The notes: a model not told the origin generated them from the sequence alone. 34,691 bases of DNA from DATLGB01 sp038258425 (GCA_038258425.1 JBBSPV010000041.1:1-34691), one strand, 5' to 3'; counted from the stretch's first letter, positions 18,562-26,296 are shown. A program made the numbers and translations.

Positions 18562-19209
18562 TTACTTGAGTGGCTTGACCGGCAGCACGACGCGGCCGAA
18601 GGTCGAGTTCGTGACGGCCGCGAAGGACGCGTACCACGCCGCGATCGCGGTCAGCAGGCCGATGTAGCCGCCGAGCTTGGTGATGCCGGTGGTCTCGGAC
18701 CAGTCGCCGATCCCGAGCACGAAGAACGTCAGGGCCAGCAGCGCGAAGACCGTGGCGATCGCCCCCGTGGTCCGCAGGGAGGCGACGAACATGTACGCGG
18801 TGAAGATGCCCCACGCGACGAGGTAGACCCCGGTGGCCTGGTTCGCCACACCCTCGGGGATGTCCTTGGCGTAGAAGGCCACGAAGGCCCAGAAGGACAG
18901 CCAGAAGGCCCCGTAGGACGTGAAGGCGACGGCGCCGAACGTGTTGCCGGTCTTGAACTCCCACATGCCGGCCAGCAGCTGGGCCAGGCCGCCGTAGGCA
19001 AGGGCCAGCCCGAGCACGACGGGTTCTGCGCCGGCGTCGAGGATGCCTGAGTTGAACATGCTCAGCACGAAGGTCGTGAGCGCGAAGGCCGCGAGGCCCA
19101 GCGGCCCCGGATCGGCGATGGTCGGGCCGGGCGCCGGCTCCGTGACCTCACGCTCCTCCGCGGTGCGTCCTCCCGTGGGATCGCGACGGGGAACCCTTGA
19201 AGCTTCCAT
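18562..19209 (-). CDS. satP: Acetate permease (GPR1/FUN34/YaaH, SatP family)
   Basis: 215 residues with six membrane helices. The family signature near residue 34 reads DPGPLGLAAFALTTFVLS, which corresponds to the NPAPLGL motif, with Asp-Pro-Gly replacing Asn-Pro-Ala. FNSGILD and the later GNTFGAVAFTSYGAFW match the family well. These proteins carry acetate or succinate with protons across the inner membrane. The N-terminal 30 residues are hydrophilic. The ATG at 19209 has a purine-rich GGAGAGGAGAGG before it, so this mRNA has a normal leader and ribosome site. It forms an operon with acsA. Confidence 0.9.
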   Translation of the reverse strand: MEASRVPRRDPTGGRTAEEREVTEPAPGPTIADPGPLGLAAFALTTFVLSMFNSGILDAGAEPVVLGLALAYGGLAQLLAGMWEFKTGNTFGAVAFTSYGAFWLSFWAFVAFYAKDIPEGVANQATGVYLVAWGIFTAYMFVASLRTTGAIATVFALLALTFFVLGIGDWSETTGITKLGGYIGLLTAIAAWYASFAAVTNSTFGRVVLPVKPLK

Positions 19210-19277
19210 CTCTGCCTCTCCTCTCCGCGCGGCGCGGGGGCCGCGCTCGCGTTGCCGTCAACTTGCCCGTGCGACGA

Positions 19278-19316
19278 CTGCCACAAAGGCAGAATGTCAG
19301 CAAGCTGACAGTCAGC
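19278..19316. promoter_or_regulatory. Cluster of inverted repeats upstream of satP-acsA
   Basis: Three dyads adjoin: CTGCC/GGCAG (19278-19292, loop ACAAA), TGTCAGC/GCTGACA (19295-19301 with 19304-19310, two-base centre) and GCTGACAGTCAGC (19304-19316, perfect around one base). The last runs into the stop codon of the Lys-tailed membrane protein gene. They could terminate that gene or be an operator for satP-acsA. Both uses are inference. Confidence 0.5.
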
Positions 19317-20268
19317 GGCGGCGCTTGCGCTTCTTCTTCTTCGAGGACGGATGCACGCGCGCGGCGCGCGCTTCGACGTCCGCCGCCGGCACGGGCTCGG
19401 GGGTCGCCTCCGCCGCGCGGCCGCCGCCGCGCGTCCGCCTGCCGCCCCCGCCGCGGGCGTCGAGGCGCTGCTGGCGGGCCTCCGCGGACGACGGCCACGG
19501 CTCCGACTTGCCCGTGCGCCAGGCGGGCGGGATGCGGCCACCCGGCCAGCGGCCGAGGAAGAGGACGCCGAGGGCCGCGAGCCAGAACGGCTGCAGGATC
19601 GGCGCGGCGAGGATCGGCACGACGGTGAGCGCGCCGGCGATGATGCCGAGGATGCCCATGAAGCGCGTGAGGAGGCCGACGCGCATGGCGTTGAGTGGCA
19701 CGAGCACGTACCCCAGGGCGAGCGCCAGGCCACCGATGAGGCGGAGGAAGCTGCCCGCGATGAGAATGCCCGGCTGGGAGGCGTCGCGGACGGCGTCCAC
19801 GGTCTTGGCACCGGCGAGCACGTCGTCGACGTAGGAGGCGTTGCCGAGGGCCGAGAGCAGCGACCCGAGCAGGGTCAACACGCCGCCGACGAAGGCGACG
19901 TAGAGCGCGAAGCGCGGGAAGCGCGCGGCCCGCGAGCGGGTCGCGAAGGCCAGGTAGGTCAGCGCCCCGGCGGCGGCGAGCGAGCCGAGGCCGAGCACGA
20001 TCGCGCTGATGAGGATCCCGCCCGCATGGTCCTGGAAGAACTGGAACTGCTCGATCCGCAGGCTGGGCTGGCTCCCGATGGCCGAGCCGGCCTGCAGGCG
20101 CGGCAGCGACTCGAGCACCGTGGGCGAGGGGGCGCCGCCGAGGCCGATGCCGGTGATGAAGCCGCCGCCGAGCGTCAGGACCGCCGCGACGAAGGCGGCG
20201 AGCGCGGCACGCGGCCCCTGGCGCTTCTCCCAGGCGAGCTGGTCGTCGACGGACGCCACGGCGGACAT
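19312..20268 (-). CDS. Membrane protein with a Lys/Arg-rich C-terminal tail
   Basis: 318 residues. About six hydrophobic segments lie within residues 20-240. A proline- and arginine-rich cytoplasmic stretch follows (RTRGGGRAAEATPEP), ending in a run of about nine Lys/Arg residues after SSK. I do not recognise the family; it looks like a lineage-specific actinobacterial membrane protein. The ATG at 20268 follows a TAGCAT box by 8 bases. Earlier in-frame codons lie within that promoter and are not used. The basic tail could bind membrane phospholipid head groups or nucleic acid, but that is speculation. Confidence 0.7.
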   Translation of the reverse strand: MSAVASVDDQLAWEKRQGPRAALAAFVAAVLTLGGGFITGIGLGGAPSPTVLESLPRLQAGSAIGSQPSLRIEQFQFFQDHAGGILISAIVLGLGSLAAAGALTYLAFATRSRAARFPRFALYVAFVGGVLTLLGSLLSALGNASYVDDVLAGAKTVDAVRDASQPGILIAGSFLRLIGGLALALGYVLVPLNAMRVGLLTRFMGILGIIAGALTVVPILAAPILQPFWLAALGVLFLGRWPGGRIPPAWRTGKSEPWPSSAEARQQRLDARGGGGRRTRGGGRAAEATPEPVPAADVEARAARVHPSSKKKKRKRRR

Positions 20269-20276
20269 GGCCCGGG

Positions 20277-20282
20277 ATGCTA
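20277..20282 (-). promoter_or_regulatory. Candidate -10 box, Lys-tailed membrane protein
   Basis: On the minus strand this reads TAGCAT, 8 bases before the ATG at 20268, implying a leaderless transcript. Confidence 0.45.
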
Positions 20283-20306
20283 GGGGTGGCGGAGGCCGCA
20301 CCCGGG

Positions 20307-20444
20307 GTGAGCGCCGGCATGGCCGTCGTCCTGGCGCCCATCGCCGCCCTGCTGTTCCCGCCGGCCACCGTCCTGCAGCAGCGCGGCGCCGCCGCCCCCG
20401 TGCTGCGGGCCCGCACGGCCTCCTCCCCCGAGCCCGCCGGGTAG
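20307..20444 (+). pseudogene. Possible remnant of a DMT-family transporter N-terminus
   Basis: A GTG-initiated 45-codon frame encodes a hydrophobic segment followed by ALLFPPATVLQQRGAAAP. This resembles the first helix of drug/metabolite (EamA-like) transporters, typically ...LLFALATVLQQRGA.... It stops after an Arg/Ala/Ser/Pro-rich end and has no further helices, so if it derives from such a gene only the first tenth remains. It might instead be a real micro-membrane protein or chance coding in GC-rich DNA. It overlaps the promoter of the next gene. Confidence 0.3.
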
Positions 20445-20447
20445 CCT
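20442..20447 (+). promoter_or_regulatory. Candidate -10 box of the 87-residue protein gene
   Basis: TAGCCT, 6 bases before the ATG at 20454, implies a leaderless transcript. The TAG is also the stop of the short upstream frame. Confidence 0.45.
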
Positions 20448-20453
20448 GGGCGC

Positions 20454-20717
20454 ATGTCCGGTTTCGAAGGCTTCTTCAACGATCCCGACCTCCAGCGCCG
20501 CGTCCAGGAGATGATGGAGCAGATGCAGGGCCAGCAGAACCTGGCCTGGGCCGACAACGCCATCAAGCTCGCCGTGGACCTGACCATGGCCGCCATCAAC
20601 CGGGTCAACCTCCAGGGCGACGCCGACGCGCAGGCCCAGCAGATCCGCGCCGTGATGGCCGTGGTCTTCCCGGAAGCCGTCACCCTCGTGCGCGAGGCGC
20701 GCGCCGGCCTCAGCTGA
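20454..20717 (+). CDS. Small soluble protein of unknown function
   Basis: 87 residues, predicted all-helical. The N-terminal FEGFFNDPDLQRRVQEMMEQMQ is amphipathic and Met/Gln-rich, followed by a second helix WADNAIKLAVDLTMAAINR and a third around PEAVTLVREA. No catalytic motif is visible and I do not recognise a family. The ATG follows a TAGCCT box closely. The last 8 bases overlap the end of the converging flippase-like gene, so both stops share this DNA. Codon use looks normal for the window, which supports a real gene. Confidence 0.65.
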   Translation: MSGFEGFFNDPDLQRRVQEMMEQMQGQQNLAWADNAIKLAVDLTMAAINRVNLQGDADAQAQQIRAVMAVVFPEAVTLVREARAGLS

Positions 20718-21672
20718 CCCGGGCGGCCTCGTCCGCGGCGCGGGCGGCCCGGCCCTCCGCGATCACCGCCTTGAACGAGCGGAACCTGAAGATCGTGACC
20801 AGGGCGACGAAGCCGAGGGTGAGCGAGAAGGCGCCGATCACCACCTGCTGGCCGACGGAGTAGGCGGCGACCACGGAGCTCGACCCGAACACCTTCACGA
20901 GCAGCGCCTGCTGGACCCCCGCGCCGCCCGGCGTGAACGGCAGCAGCGCCGCGATGATGTTCACGGCGAGCACGAGCAGCACGTTGCGCACCGAGCCGCC
21001 CACCCCGAAGGCGTCCAGCAGCAGCCAGAACGCCGTGAAGCGAAACCCCCAGCCGACGAGCTGGAAGAGGAAGACCTCCCGCAGGTAGCGGCGGCGGTCG
21101 TGCACGATGACGACGCCCTGGCGCACGCGCGCCCAGAAGGCGCGCACGCGGGCGCTGAGCAGGGCGAAGAGGACGAAGGCGAGGATGCCGAGCGTCGTGA
21201 GGATGAACAGCGTCGCGCTCATGTGCGAGGCGAACCAGCCGAGCGCCCCGCCCACGGCCGAGAAGTCCGGCGGCTTCGGGAACACGCCCTGGGTGAACGC
21301 GAAGGCGAGCACCGGCACGGCCATCACGAGGTCGAAGAACGGCTCGACGAACATGGACGATGTCACGGCCGGATAGCTCGAGCCCGGGATCGCCGTGCGC
21401 GTCAGGAAGACCTTCATGACGTCGCCGCCGCGCGCCGGCACGACGTTGTTGAAGCCGTAGGCGGCCATGTACGCGCCCCAGCACTTGCGCCACTGGATCC
21501 GCTGCCCCGGATAGGCCGCGCGCAGCACGTTGAACCACGCGCGGGAGCGGAACGCGAGGTAGACGCCGAAGCTCGCCAGGCCGAGGATCAACGGCACGGG
21601 GTGCACGTCCGCGAGGTTCGAGAGGAACGTCCCGATGGAGTCCCGGAAGGAGGCGAAGGGGACGGCGCGCAC
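20710..21672 (-). CDS. Flippase-like (UPF0104/LPG synthase TM-type) membrane protein
   Basis: 320 residues, about eight membrane helices. It has the pattern of the lysylphosphatidylglycerol synthetase transmembrane / UPF0104 family: SRAWFNVLRAAYPG near 45, GAYMAAYGFNNVVPARGGDVMKVFL around 66-90, and a late LLPFTPGGAGVQQALL. Members flip or modify lipid-linked molecules in the membrane; the substrate here is unknown. The C-terminal catalytic aminoacyl-transferase domain is absent. The start is a GTG at 21672, just 25 bases from the divergent TVP38-like gene, so the promoters must interleave. Confidence 0.85.
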   Translation of the reverse strand: MRAVPFASFRDSIGTFLSNLADVHPVPLILGLASFGVYLAFRSRAWFNVLRAAYPGQRIQWRKCWGAYMAAYGFNNVVPARGGDVMKVFLTRTAIPGSSYPAVTSSMFVEPFFDLVMAVPVLAFAFTQGVFPKPPDFSAVGGALGWFASHMSATLFILTTLGILAFVLFALLSARVRAFWARVRQGVVIVHDRRRYLREVFLFQLVGWGFRFTAFWLLLDAFGVGGSVRNVLLVLAVNIIAALLPFTPGGAGVQQALLVKVFGSSSVVAAYSVGQQVVIGAFSLTLGFVALVTIFRFRSFKAVIAEGRAARAADEAARVS

Positions 21673-21684
21673 CGCGGGCCACCG

Positions 21685-21690
21685 TATCTT
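21685..21690 (+). promoter_or_regulatory. Candidate -10 box of the TVP38-like gene
   Basis: TATCTT ends 7 bases before the ATG at 21698, implying a leaderless transcript. Confidence 0.45.
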
Positions 21691-21697
21691 GTGGCGG

Positions 21698-22321
21698 ATG
21701 CGCCGCCTCGTGGGGCTCTGTGCCGTGCTGGCCGCCCTGCTCGTCGTCGCCTGGGTCGTGCGCCCGGTGTCCCAGGAGGACCTGCGCGACCTGCTCGCGC
21801 CGGCCGGCGCGTGGGCGCCGCTGGCCTACCTCGCACTGGCCGGCGTGCTCGGCGCCCTGCTCGTCCCGGGGCCGCTGCTGGCCGGCGCCAGCGGCCTGCT
21901 GTTCGGCACCGTGACCGGCTTCGCGGTGACGCTCGGCGCCTCCGTGCTGTCGGCGCTGCTCTCGTGCTGGCTCGGCGCGCGGGCCGGACGGACGGCGTTC
22001 GACGACGTCGCCGGCGAGCGCGTGCTGGGCTGGGCACGGGCCGCGCGCCGGCACGGGACGTGGGCCGTCGTCCTCCAGCGCCTCGCTCCCGTCGTGCCCG
22101 ACGGCCCGTGCAACTGGGCCTTCGGCGTCGTCGGGGTCTCGGCCCGGGCCGTCGTGCTCGGCACGCTGATCGGCTCGGCGCCCCGGGCCTTCGCCTACAC
22201 GGCCCTCGGCGACTCGCTCGACGACCCGTTCTCGCCGCTCGGCCTCATCGCCATAGGCGTCGTCTTCGCCACCGGGGCGGTCGGGCTGCTCGTCGCGCTG
22301 CGCCTGCGGCGGCCGACCTAG
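21698..22321 (+). CDS. TVP38/TMEM64 (DedA-like, SNARE-associated) membrane protein
   Basis: 207 residues with about six hydrophobic segments. The central region has the family pattern: VPGPLLAGASGLLFG near 50-66, then LQRLAPVVPDGPCNWAFGVVGV around 126-147, matching the conserved Arg...Pro...Pro...N...G block of SNARE-associated Golgi/DedA domains. These proteins act in lipid scrambling or undecaprenyl/phospholipid recycling and membrane homeostasis. The ATG at 21698 is chosen because an upstream ATG would place the TATCTT box inside the gene. It is followed by the EamA gene after 3 bases. Confidence 0.85.
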   Translation: MRRLVGLCAVLAALLVVAWVVRPVSQEDLRDLLAPAGAWAPLAYLALAGVLGALLVPGPLLAGASGLLFGTVTGFAVTLGASVLSALLSCWLGARAGRTAFDDVAGERVLGWARAARRHGTWAVVLQRLAPVVPDGPCNWAFGVVGVSARAVVLGTLIGSAPRAFAYTALGDSLDDPFSPLGLIAIGVVFATGAVGLLVALRLRRPT

Positions 22322-22324
22322 CCC

Positions 22325-23134
22325 GTGGGCGCCGACGCGCTCGCCCTCACGCTGGCCGCGGCGCTCGTGCACGCCGCCTGGAACGCCCTGCTCGCCGGCA
22401 GCGAGGACACGCAGGCCGCCACGGCAGCGGCGCTGGTCGTCGGCGCCACCGCCTTCGCGCCCGTGGCGGTCGCGACCTGGCGGGTCGACGCCGCCGCGGT
22501 GCCCTACGTGGTGGGGTCCGTCGCCGCCGAGACGGCCTACGTCGCCCTGCTCGCGGCGGCCTACGCCCGCGCCGACCTGAGCCTCGTCTATCCCGTCGCG
22601 CGCGGCTCGGCGCCGGTGTTCGTGCTGCTCGGCTCGGTGCCCGGGCTGCGTCAGGCGGTGGGCGTACTGACCGTCGCGTGCGGCGTCGTCGCGGTGCGCG
22701 GACTGCACCGGCCCGGGCCGGGGACGGCCCGCGACCTGGGACTCGCGCTCGGCGTCGGCGCCTGCATCGCCACCTACACGCTGATCGACGCGGCCGGGCT
22801 GCACCACGCGGCCGCCTTGCCCTACCTCTGGCTCGTGCTCGCACCGACCGCGCTGGCCTCGGCGGGCCTCGTCGTCGCGCGCGGCGGCTCCAGGCGCCTG
22901 CGGCGCGGCCTGGGCCCGCGCAGCGCGGCGGCGGGCCTCGGCTTCTTCGGCGCCTACGGGCTCGTGCTCGTGGCGCTCACGCTCGCCCCCGCCGCGGCCG
23001 TCGCGGCGGTGCGCGAGACGAGCGTGGTCTTCGCCGTCGGGCTCGCGCGGGTCGTCCTGGGCGAGCGCGTCACCCGGGCGCGGGCAGCCGGGGCGGTCGT
23101 GGTGGCGGTCGGGATCGCGCTCGTCGCCGCCTAG
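22325..23134 (+). CDS. EamA/DMT-family transporter
   Basis: 269 residues, ten predicted helices as two five-helix EamA repeats (about 1-128 and 137-269). Family features include LVHAAWNALL at the N-terminus and YARADLSLVYPVARGSAPVFV near 80-100. The second repeat has LTLAPAAAVAAVRETSVVFAVGLARVVLGERVTRARAAGA. Such transporters export metabolites or amino acids; the substrate is unknown. The GTG start lies 3 bases after the TVP38-like stop, so the two are co-transcribed. Confidence 0.9.
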   Translation: MGADALALTLAAALVHAAWNALLAGSEDTQAATAAALVVGATAFAPVAVATWRVDAAAVPYVVGSVAAETAYVALLAAAYARADLSLVYPVARGSAPVFVLLGSVPGLRQAVGVLTVACGVVAVRGLHRPGPGTARDLGLALGVGACIATYTLIDAAGLHHAAALPYLWLVLAPTALASAGLVVARGGSRRLRRGLGPRSAAAGLGFFGAYGLVLVALTLAPAAAVAAVRETSVVFAVGLARVVLGERVTRARAAGAVVVAVGIALVAA

Positions 23135-23179
23135 GTGACCGCAGTTGCGGACCCCTCGCGGCCGGAACGGCGGTCACCT
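23133..23179. terminator. Bidirectional terminator-like inverted repeat
   Basis: AGGTGACCGC (23133-23142) and GCGGTCACCT (23170-23179) are a perfect 10-base inverted repeat with a 27-base spacer. It lies exactly between the stops of the EamA gene and the sugar-dehydrogenase gene, and the left arm includes part of the EamA stop. There is no T-run on either side. It could serve both converging transcripts. Confidence 0.55.
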
Positions 23180-23184
23180 CGCCG

Positions 23185-24303
23185 TCAGGAGGCCGGGATG
23201 CGCACGATGCGGTCGTCCCCGCGGCGCGGCGCGCCGCGGCCGTCGCGGTTGGACGTCGCGATCCACAGGCCGCCGCCCGGGGCCTTCACGACGGTCCGCA
23301 GGCGGCCGTAGCGGTTGCCGTAGAGGAGCTTCGGCTTGCCGAGGGTCCCGTCGGAGCGCTCGACCATCCGCCAGATCCCGTGGCCCTGCAGCGCCGCCAT
23401 GTAGAGCCGGCCGCCGCGGATGGCGATGCCCGACGGGGACGCGTCGGCGGTCCGCCAGGTCACGAGCGGGTTCGTGTACCGGCCGCCCCGCGTGCCGCCC
23501 TTGCCCTCGACGTTCGGCCAGCCGTAGTTCTTGCCGGCCCGGATGCGGTTGACCTCGTCGAAGGCGTTCTGGCCGAACTCCGCGGCGTACATCCGGCCCT
23601 TGGCATCCCAGGCCAGCCCCTGCGGATTGCGGTGCCCGTAGGACCACACGAGCGTGCCGAACGGGTTGCCCTTCGGCACGGAGCCGTCGGGGTTCATGCG
23701 CAGGATCTTGCCGTTGAGGCTCTTGCGGTCCTGGGCGAGGCCGGTGTCGCCGGTCTCGCCGACCCCGGCGTAGAGCTTGCCGTCGGGCCCGAACGCGATC
23801 CGGCCGCCGTTGTGGATCTCCCCGCGCCGGATGCCGGTGAGGATGGGACGCACCGGGCCGCCGAGCCTGAAGCGCGCGATGCGATTGTCCGTGCGCGTCG
23901 TGAAGTACGCGTAGACGAGCTTGTCCGTCCGGTAGGTCGGCGAGAGGGCGAGGCCGAGCAGACCACCCTCGCCTGAGTTGAGGTTGACGCCCGGGACGCG
24001 CATCGCGGTCCGGGGCCTGCCGCCGCTGCGCGGCACCCGCACGATCCGGCCCGTCGTGCGCTCGGCCACGAGCGCGTCGCCGCCCGGGAGGAAGGCGATG
24101 CCCCACGGCACGTGCAGCCCCGTGGCGATCGTCTTGCGCCGGACGGCGGCGGTGGTCGCGGTCGTGGTCGGCGACGGGTCGGGCGGCGCCGTGGCGCTCG
24201 GCCCTCCGGCGCCGGCGCCGGAGGCGCTGCCGCTGCCGCTGCCGCAGGCGGCGAGGCCGGTGGACGTGGCGAGGATCCCCAGACAGACGACGGCGCGGCG
24301 CAT
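23185..24303 (-). CDS. PQQ-dependent sugar dehydrogenase-like lipoprotein
   Basis: 372 residues. A lipoprotein signal (MRRAVVCLGILATSTGLAAC, Cys20) and an Ala/Gly/Ser/Thr-rich linker precede a six-bladed beta-propeller of the soluble aldose/glucose dehydrogenase family. Recognisable blade motifs include GLHVPWGIAFLPGG, GEGGLLGLALSP, EIHNGGRIAFGPDGKLYAGVGETGD, YGHRNPQGLAWD and GKNYGWP. The family oxidises aldoses at the outer membrane face using PQQ and passes electrons to the respiratory chain; some members have lost activity. The ATG at 24303 is chosen because it gives the signal peptide; an earlier in-frame ATG would spoil it. It follows the esterase gene by 34 bases. Confidence 0.88.
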   Translation of the reverse strand: MRRAVVCLGILATSTGLAACGSGSGSASGAGAGGPSATAPPDPSPTTTATTAAVRRKTIATGLHVPWGIAFLPGGDALVAERTTGRIVRVPRSGGRPRTAMRVPGVNLNSGEGGLLGLALSPTYRTDKLVYAYFTTRTDNRIARFRLGGPVRPILTGIRRGEIHNGGRIAFGPDGKLYAGVGETGDTGLAQDRKSLNGKILRMNPDGSVPKGNPFGTLVWSYGHRNPQGLAWDAKGRMYAAEFGQNAFDEVNRIRAGKNYGWPNVEGKGGTRGGRYTNPLVTWRTADASPSGIAIRGGRLYMAALQGHGIWRMVERSDGTLGKPKLLYGNRYGRLRTVVKAPGGGLWIATSNRDGRGAPRRGDDRIVRIPAS

Positions 24304-24337
24304 CCGTCCAGGATGCCCGATGGACGTCAGGATCACG

Positions 24338-25399
24338 TCAGGTCAGCGCGAGCGTGGCGCGCACGAGGCCGGCGATCTCGGCCACCGCATCGCGGCAGGC
24401 GGGGCTGACGCCGCCCGAGTTGAGGAAGCCGTGGAAGAGGCCGTCGAAGCGCCGGCGCACGACCGGCACGCCCGCGTCGGCCAGCGCGGCGGCGTAGGCC
24501 TCGCCCTCGTCACGCAGCGGGTCGAAGCCGGCGGTGATGACGATCGCCGGCGCGAGTCCCGACAGCTCGGGCTCGAGCAGCGGGGAGCGGCGGACGTCGG
24601 CCGGGTCCGAGCCCTCGGGCAGGAAGTGCCCGACGTACCAGTCGATCAGCGCGGTGGTGAGGAAGAAGCCGTCGCCGAACAGCTCGTAGGAGCGCCGCCG
24701 CTGCGACGCGTCGGTGCCCGGGTAGATCAGCAGCTGCAGCACCGGCGCCGGGGTGCCGGCCCGCGTGGCCGACTGGGCCACGACGGCGGCGAGCGTCCCG
24801 CCGGCGCTGTCGCCCCCGACGAGCACGCGCGACGGGTCGGCGCCGAGCCGGGCCGCGTGCTCGAGTGCCCACGCGAAGGCCGCCTCCGCGTCGTCGGCGT
24901 ACGCCGGGAACGGGTGCTCGGGCGCGAGCCGGTACTCGACGGAGAGCACGTGCAGGCCGGCCTGGCGGCACAGCTGCCGGCAGGGGGCGTCGTGGGTGTC
25001 GACGTCGCCGACGACGAAGCCGCCGCCGTGGAAGAAGACGAGCAGCGGCGCGCCCTGCGCGTTGCCCTCGGGCGCGTAGTGGCGGGCGCGCAACGGCCCG
25101 CCGGCGCCGTCGACGACGAGCTCCTCGACGTGACCGACCGGCAGCGGGCGGCCCCCGGCGACCGCCGACTCTTCGCGGGTCAGCGCGCGGCCCTCGGCGA
25201 CGGTCAGTTGGTCGGTCCAGTCCGGCACGCCGAGCCGCTCGCGCGAGGCGAGCATGAGCTGGATCTCCGGCTCCAGCCGCAGGCCGTCGACCGTCACGGG
25301 CGCCCGCCCGGAGAGCCGCAGCTGCGTGCGCGGGGACCATCCGGCGGCCCAGCGTGCGGCGCGCGACTGCAGGCGGGTGCTCGGTGGGCGGCGGTGCAT
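24338..25399 (-). CDS. HSL-family alpha/beta hydrolase (esterase/lipase)
   Basis: 353 residues. It has the oxyanion-hole HGGGF and the nucleophile elbow GDSAGG (catalytic Ser). The acid is Asp in FDPLRDEG and the base His is in GLFHGF, the complete set of the hormone-sensitive lipase / alpha-beta hydrolase fold-3 family. EYRLAPEHPFPA is also a family block. These enzymes cleave short- to medium-chain acyl or carboxyl esters. The N-terminal 90 residues form a cap region; no signal peptide is obvious, so it is probably cytoplasmic. It lies 6 bases after the glycosylase gene, in one operon. Confidence 0.92.
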   Translation of the reverse strand: MHRRPPSTRLQSRAARWAAGWSPRTQLRLSGRAPVTVDGLRLEPEIQLMLASRERLGVPDWTDQLTVAEGRALTREESAVAGGRPLPVGHVEELVVDGAGGPLRARHYAPEGNAQGAPLLVFFHGGGFVVGDVDTHDAPCRQLCRQAGLHVLSVEYRLAPEHPFPAYADDAEAAFAWALEHAARLGADPSRVLVGGDSAGGTLAAVVAQSATRAGTPAPVLQLLIYPGTDASQRRRSYELFGDGFFLTTALIDWYVGHFLPEGSDPADVRRSPLLEPELSGLAPAIVITAGFDPLRDEGEAYAAALADAGVPVVRRRFDGLFHGFLNSGGVSPACRDAVAEIAGLVRATLALT

Positions 25400-25405
25400 G
25401 CGGCC

Positions 25406-26272
25406 CTACTTCAGCAGACGCGAGAGGCGACGGTCCTTGAGGATCCGCCCCTCCGTCTGGTCCGTCGGGCAGTAGGTCATGACGTAGTCCTCGAAGAAGA
25501 CGGCCTCGAGCGTCGTCGCGCAGCGCGGGCACGGCTCGCCCTGGTGGGCGTGGATGCGGGCCGCCTTGACCTGCTTGTCCGGCAGCGGGAGCCGCCACTC
25601 GCTCGTGTAGGTCTCGGCCGCGCGGCCGAGCTCGGCGGCGATCGCCTCGCGCAATGCACCGAGCTCCTCGTCGGACAGGTCGTCGGCGCGCTTGAACGGC
25701 GACAGCCGCGCGGCCCAGAGGATGTCGTCGACCCAGGTGCGCCCGATGCCGGCGATCACCTGCTGGTCGCGCAGCACCGTGTGCAGCGGCCGCTTGCCGG
25801 CCAGCCGCTCCCGCAGCGCGCCGAGGTCCGGCGGATCGGGCCAGGCCTCGGGCCCGAGGGTCGCGAGCTGGTCGTCGCCCTCGACGGCCGCCGGCGTGTA
25901 GAGCTTGACCCAGGCGGCCTGCTTGGTGCCGAACTCGCGCAGGCGCAGCTCGCGGTCGCCGTCGAGGCGCACGAGCAACCGCGAGGTGCGGTCCTTCAGC
26001 GACGCGCGCTTGTCGAAGAGCTGCAGGCGGCCGGCGCTCATGAGGTGCACGAGCACGACGAGCGGGCCGTGCGCCGGCGTGTCCACGTCGACCATGAGGA
26101 GCTTGCCGCGATGCCGCACGCCCCGCAGCGTGCCGCCGTCGAGGGCGTGCAGCGGAGGCTCGAAGGTCTTGAGCGCGTTGACCCCGGGCGCGAGCGTGGA
26201 CTCCACCACGCCACCACGCACCGCGCCATCGAGCAGGCGGGCGGTGGCGGCGACCTCGGGCAGCTCGGGCAT
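25406..26272 (-). CDS. Fpg/Nei-family DNA glycosylase
   Basis: 288 residues, base-excision repair glycosylase/AP lyase. The N-terminal MPELPEV supplies the catalytic proline and Glu; Lys57 in RHRGKLLMV is the conserved beta-hairpin lysine. A helix-two-turn-helix lies around IAGIGRTWVDDILWAARLSP. The C-terminal zinc finger is altered: Cys248 and Cys251 (CPRC), then Cys268 but Asp271 where a fourth Cys is usual (CPTD). Fpg (8-oxoguanine) versus Nei (oxidised pyrimidine) cannot be decided, so no symbol is given. It is preceded by TAGGCT 9 bases before the ATG and heads an operon with the esterase. Confidence 0.92.
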   Translation of the reverse strand: MPELPEVAATARLLDGAVRGGVVESTLAPGVNALKTFEPPLHALDGGTLRGVRHRGKLLMVDVDTPAHGPLVVLVHLMSAGRLQLFDKRASLKDRTSRLLVRLDGDRELRLREFGTKQAAWVKLYTPAAVEGDDQLATLGPEAWPDPPDLGALRERLAGKRPLHTVLRDQQVIAGIGRTWVDDILWAARLSPFKRADDLSDEELGALREAIAAELGRAAETYTSEWRLPLPDKQVKAARIHAHQGEPCPRCATTLEAVFFEDYVMTYCPTDQTEGRILKDRRLSRLLK

Positions 26273-26281
26273 GGCCCTCCC

Positions 26282-26287
26282 AGCCTA
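26282..26287 (-). promoter_or_regulatory. Candidate -10 box of the glycosylase operon
   Basis: On the minus strand TAGGCT lies 9 bases before the ATG at 26272; the intervening GGGAGGG could act as a ribosome site only if the start point lies right after the box. Confidence 0.4.
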
Positions 26288-26296
26288 CGCGCGGCC

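Noticed and set aside
19312..19347. Lys/Arg tail as a nuclear localisation signal from a eukaryotic source
   Set aside because: Everything else is bacterial; basic tails are common on actinobacterial membrane proteins.
19148..22807. A minus-strand open frame of over 1,200 codons
   Set aside because: Low-complexity Arg/Ala/Gly product crossing several well-supported genes on both strands; no family match.
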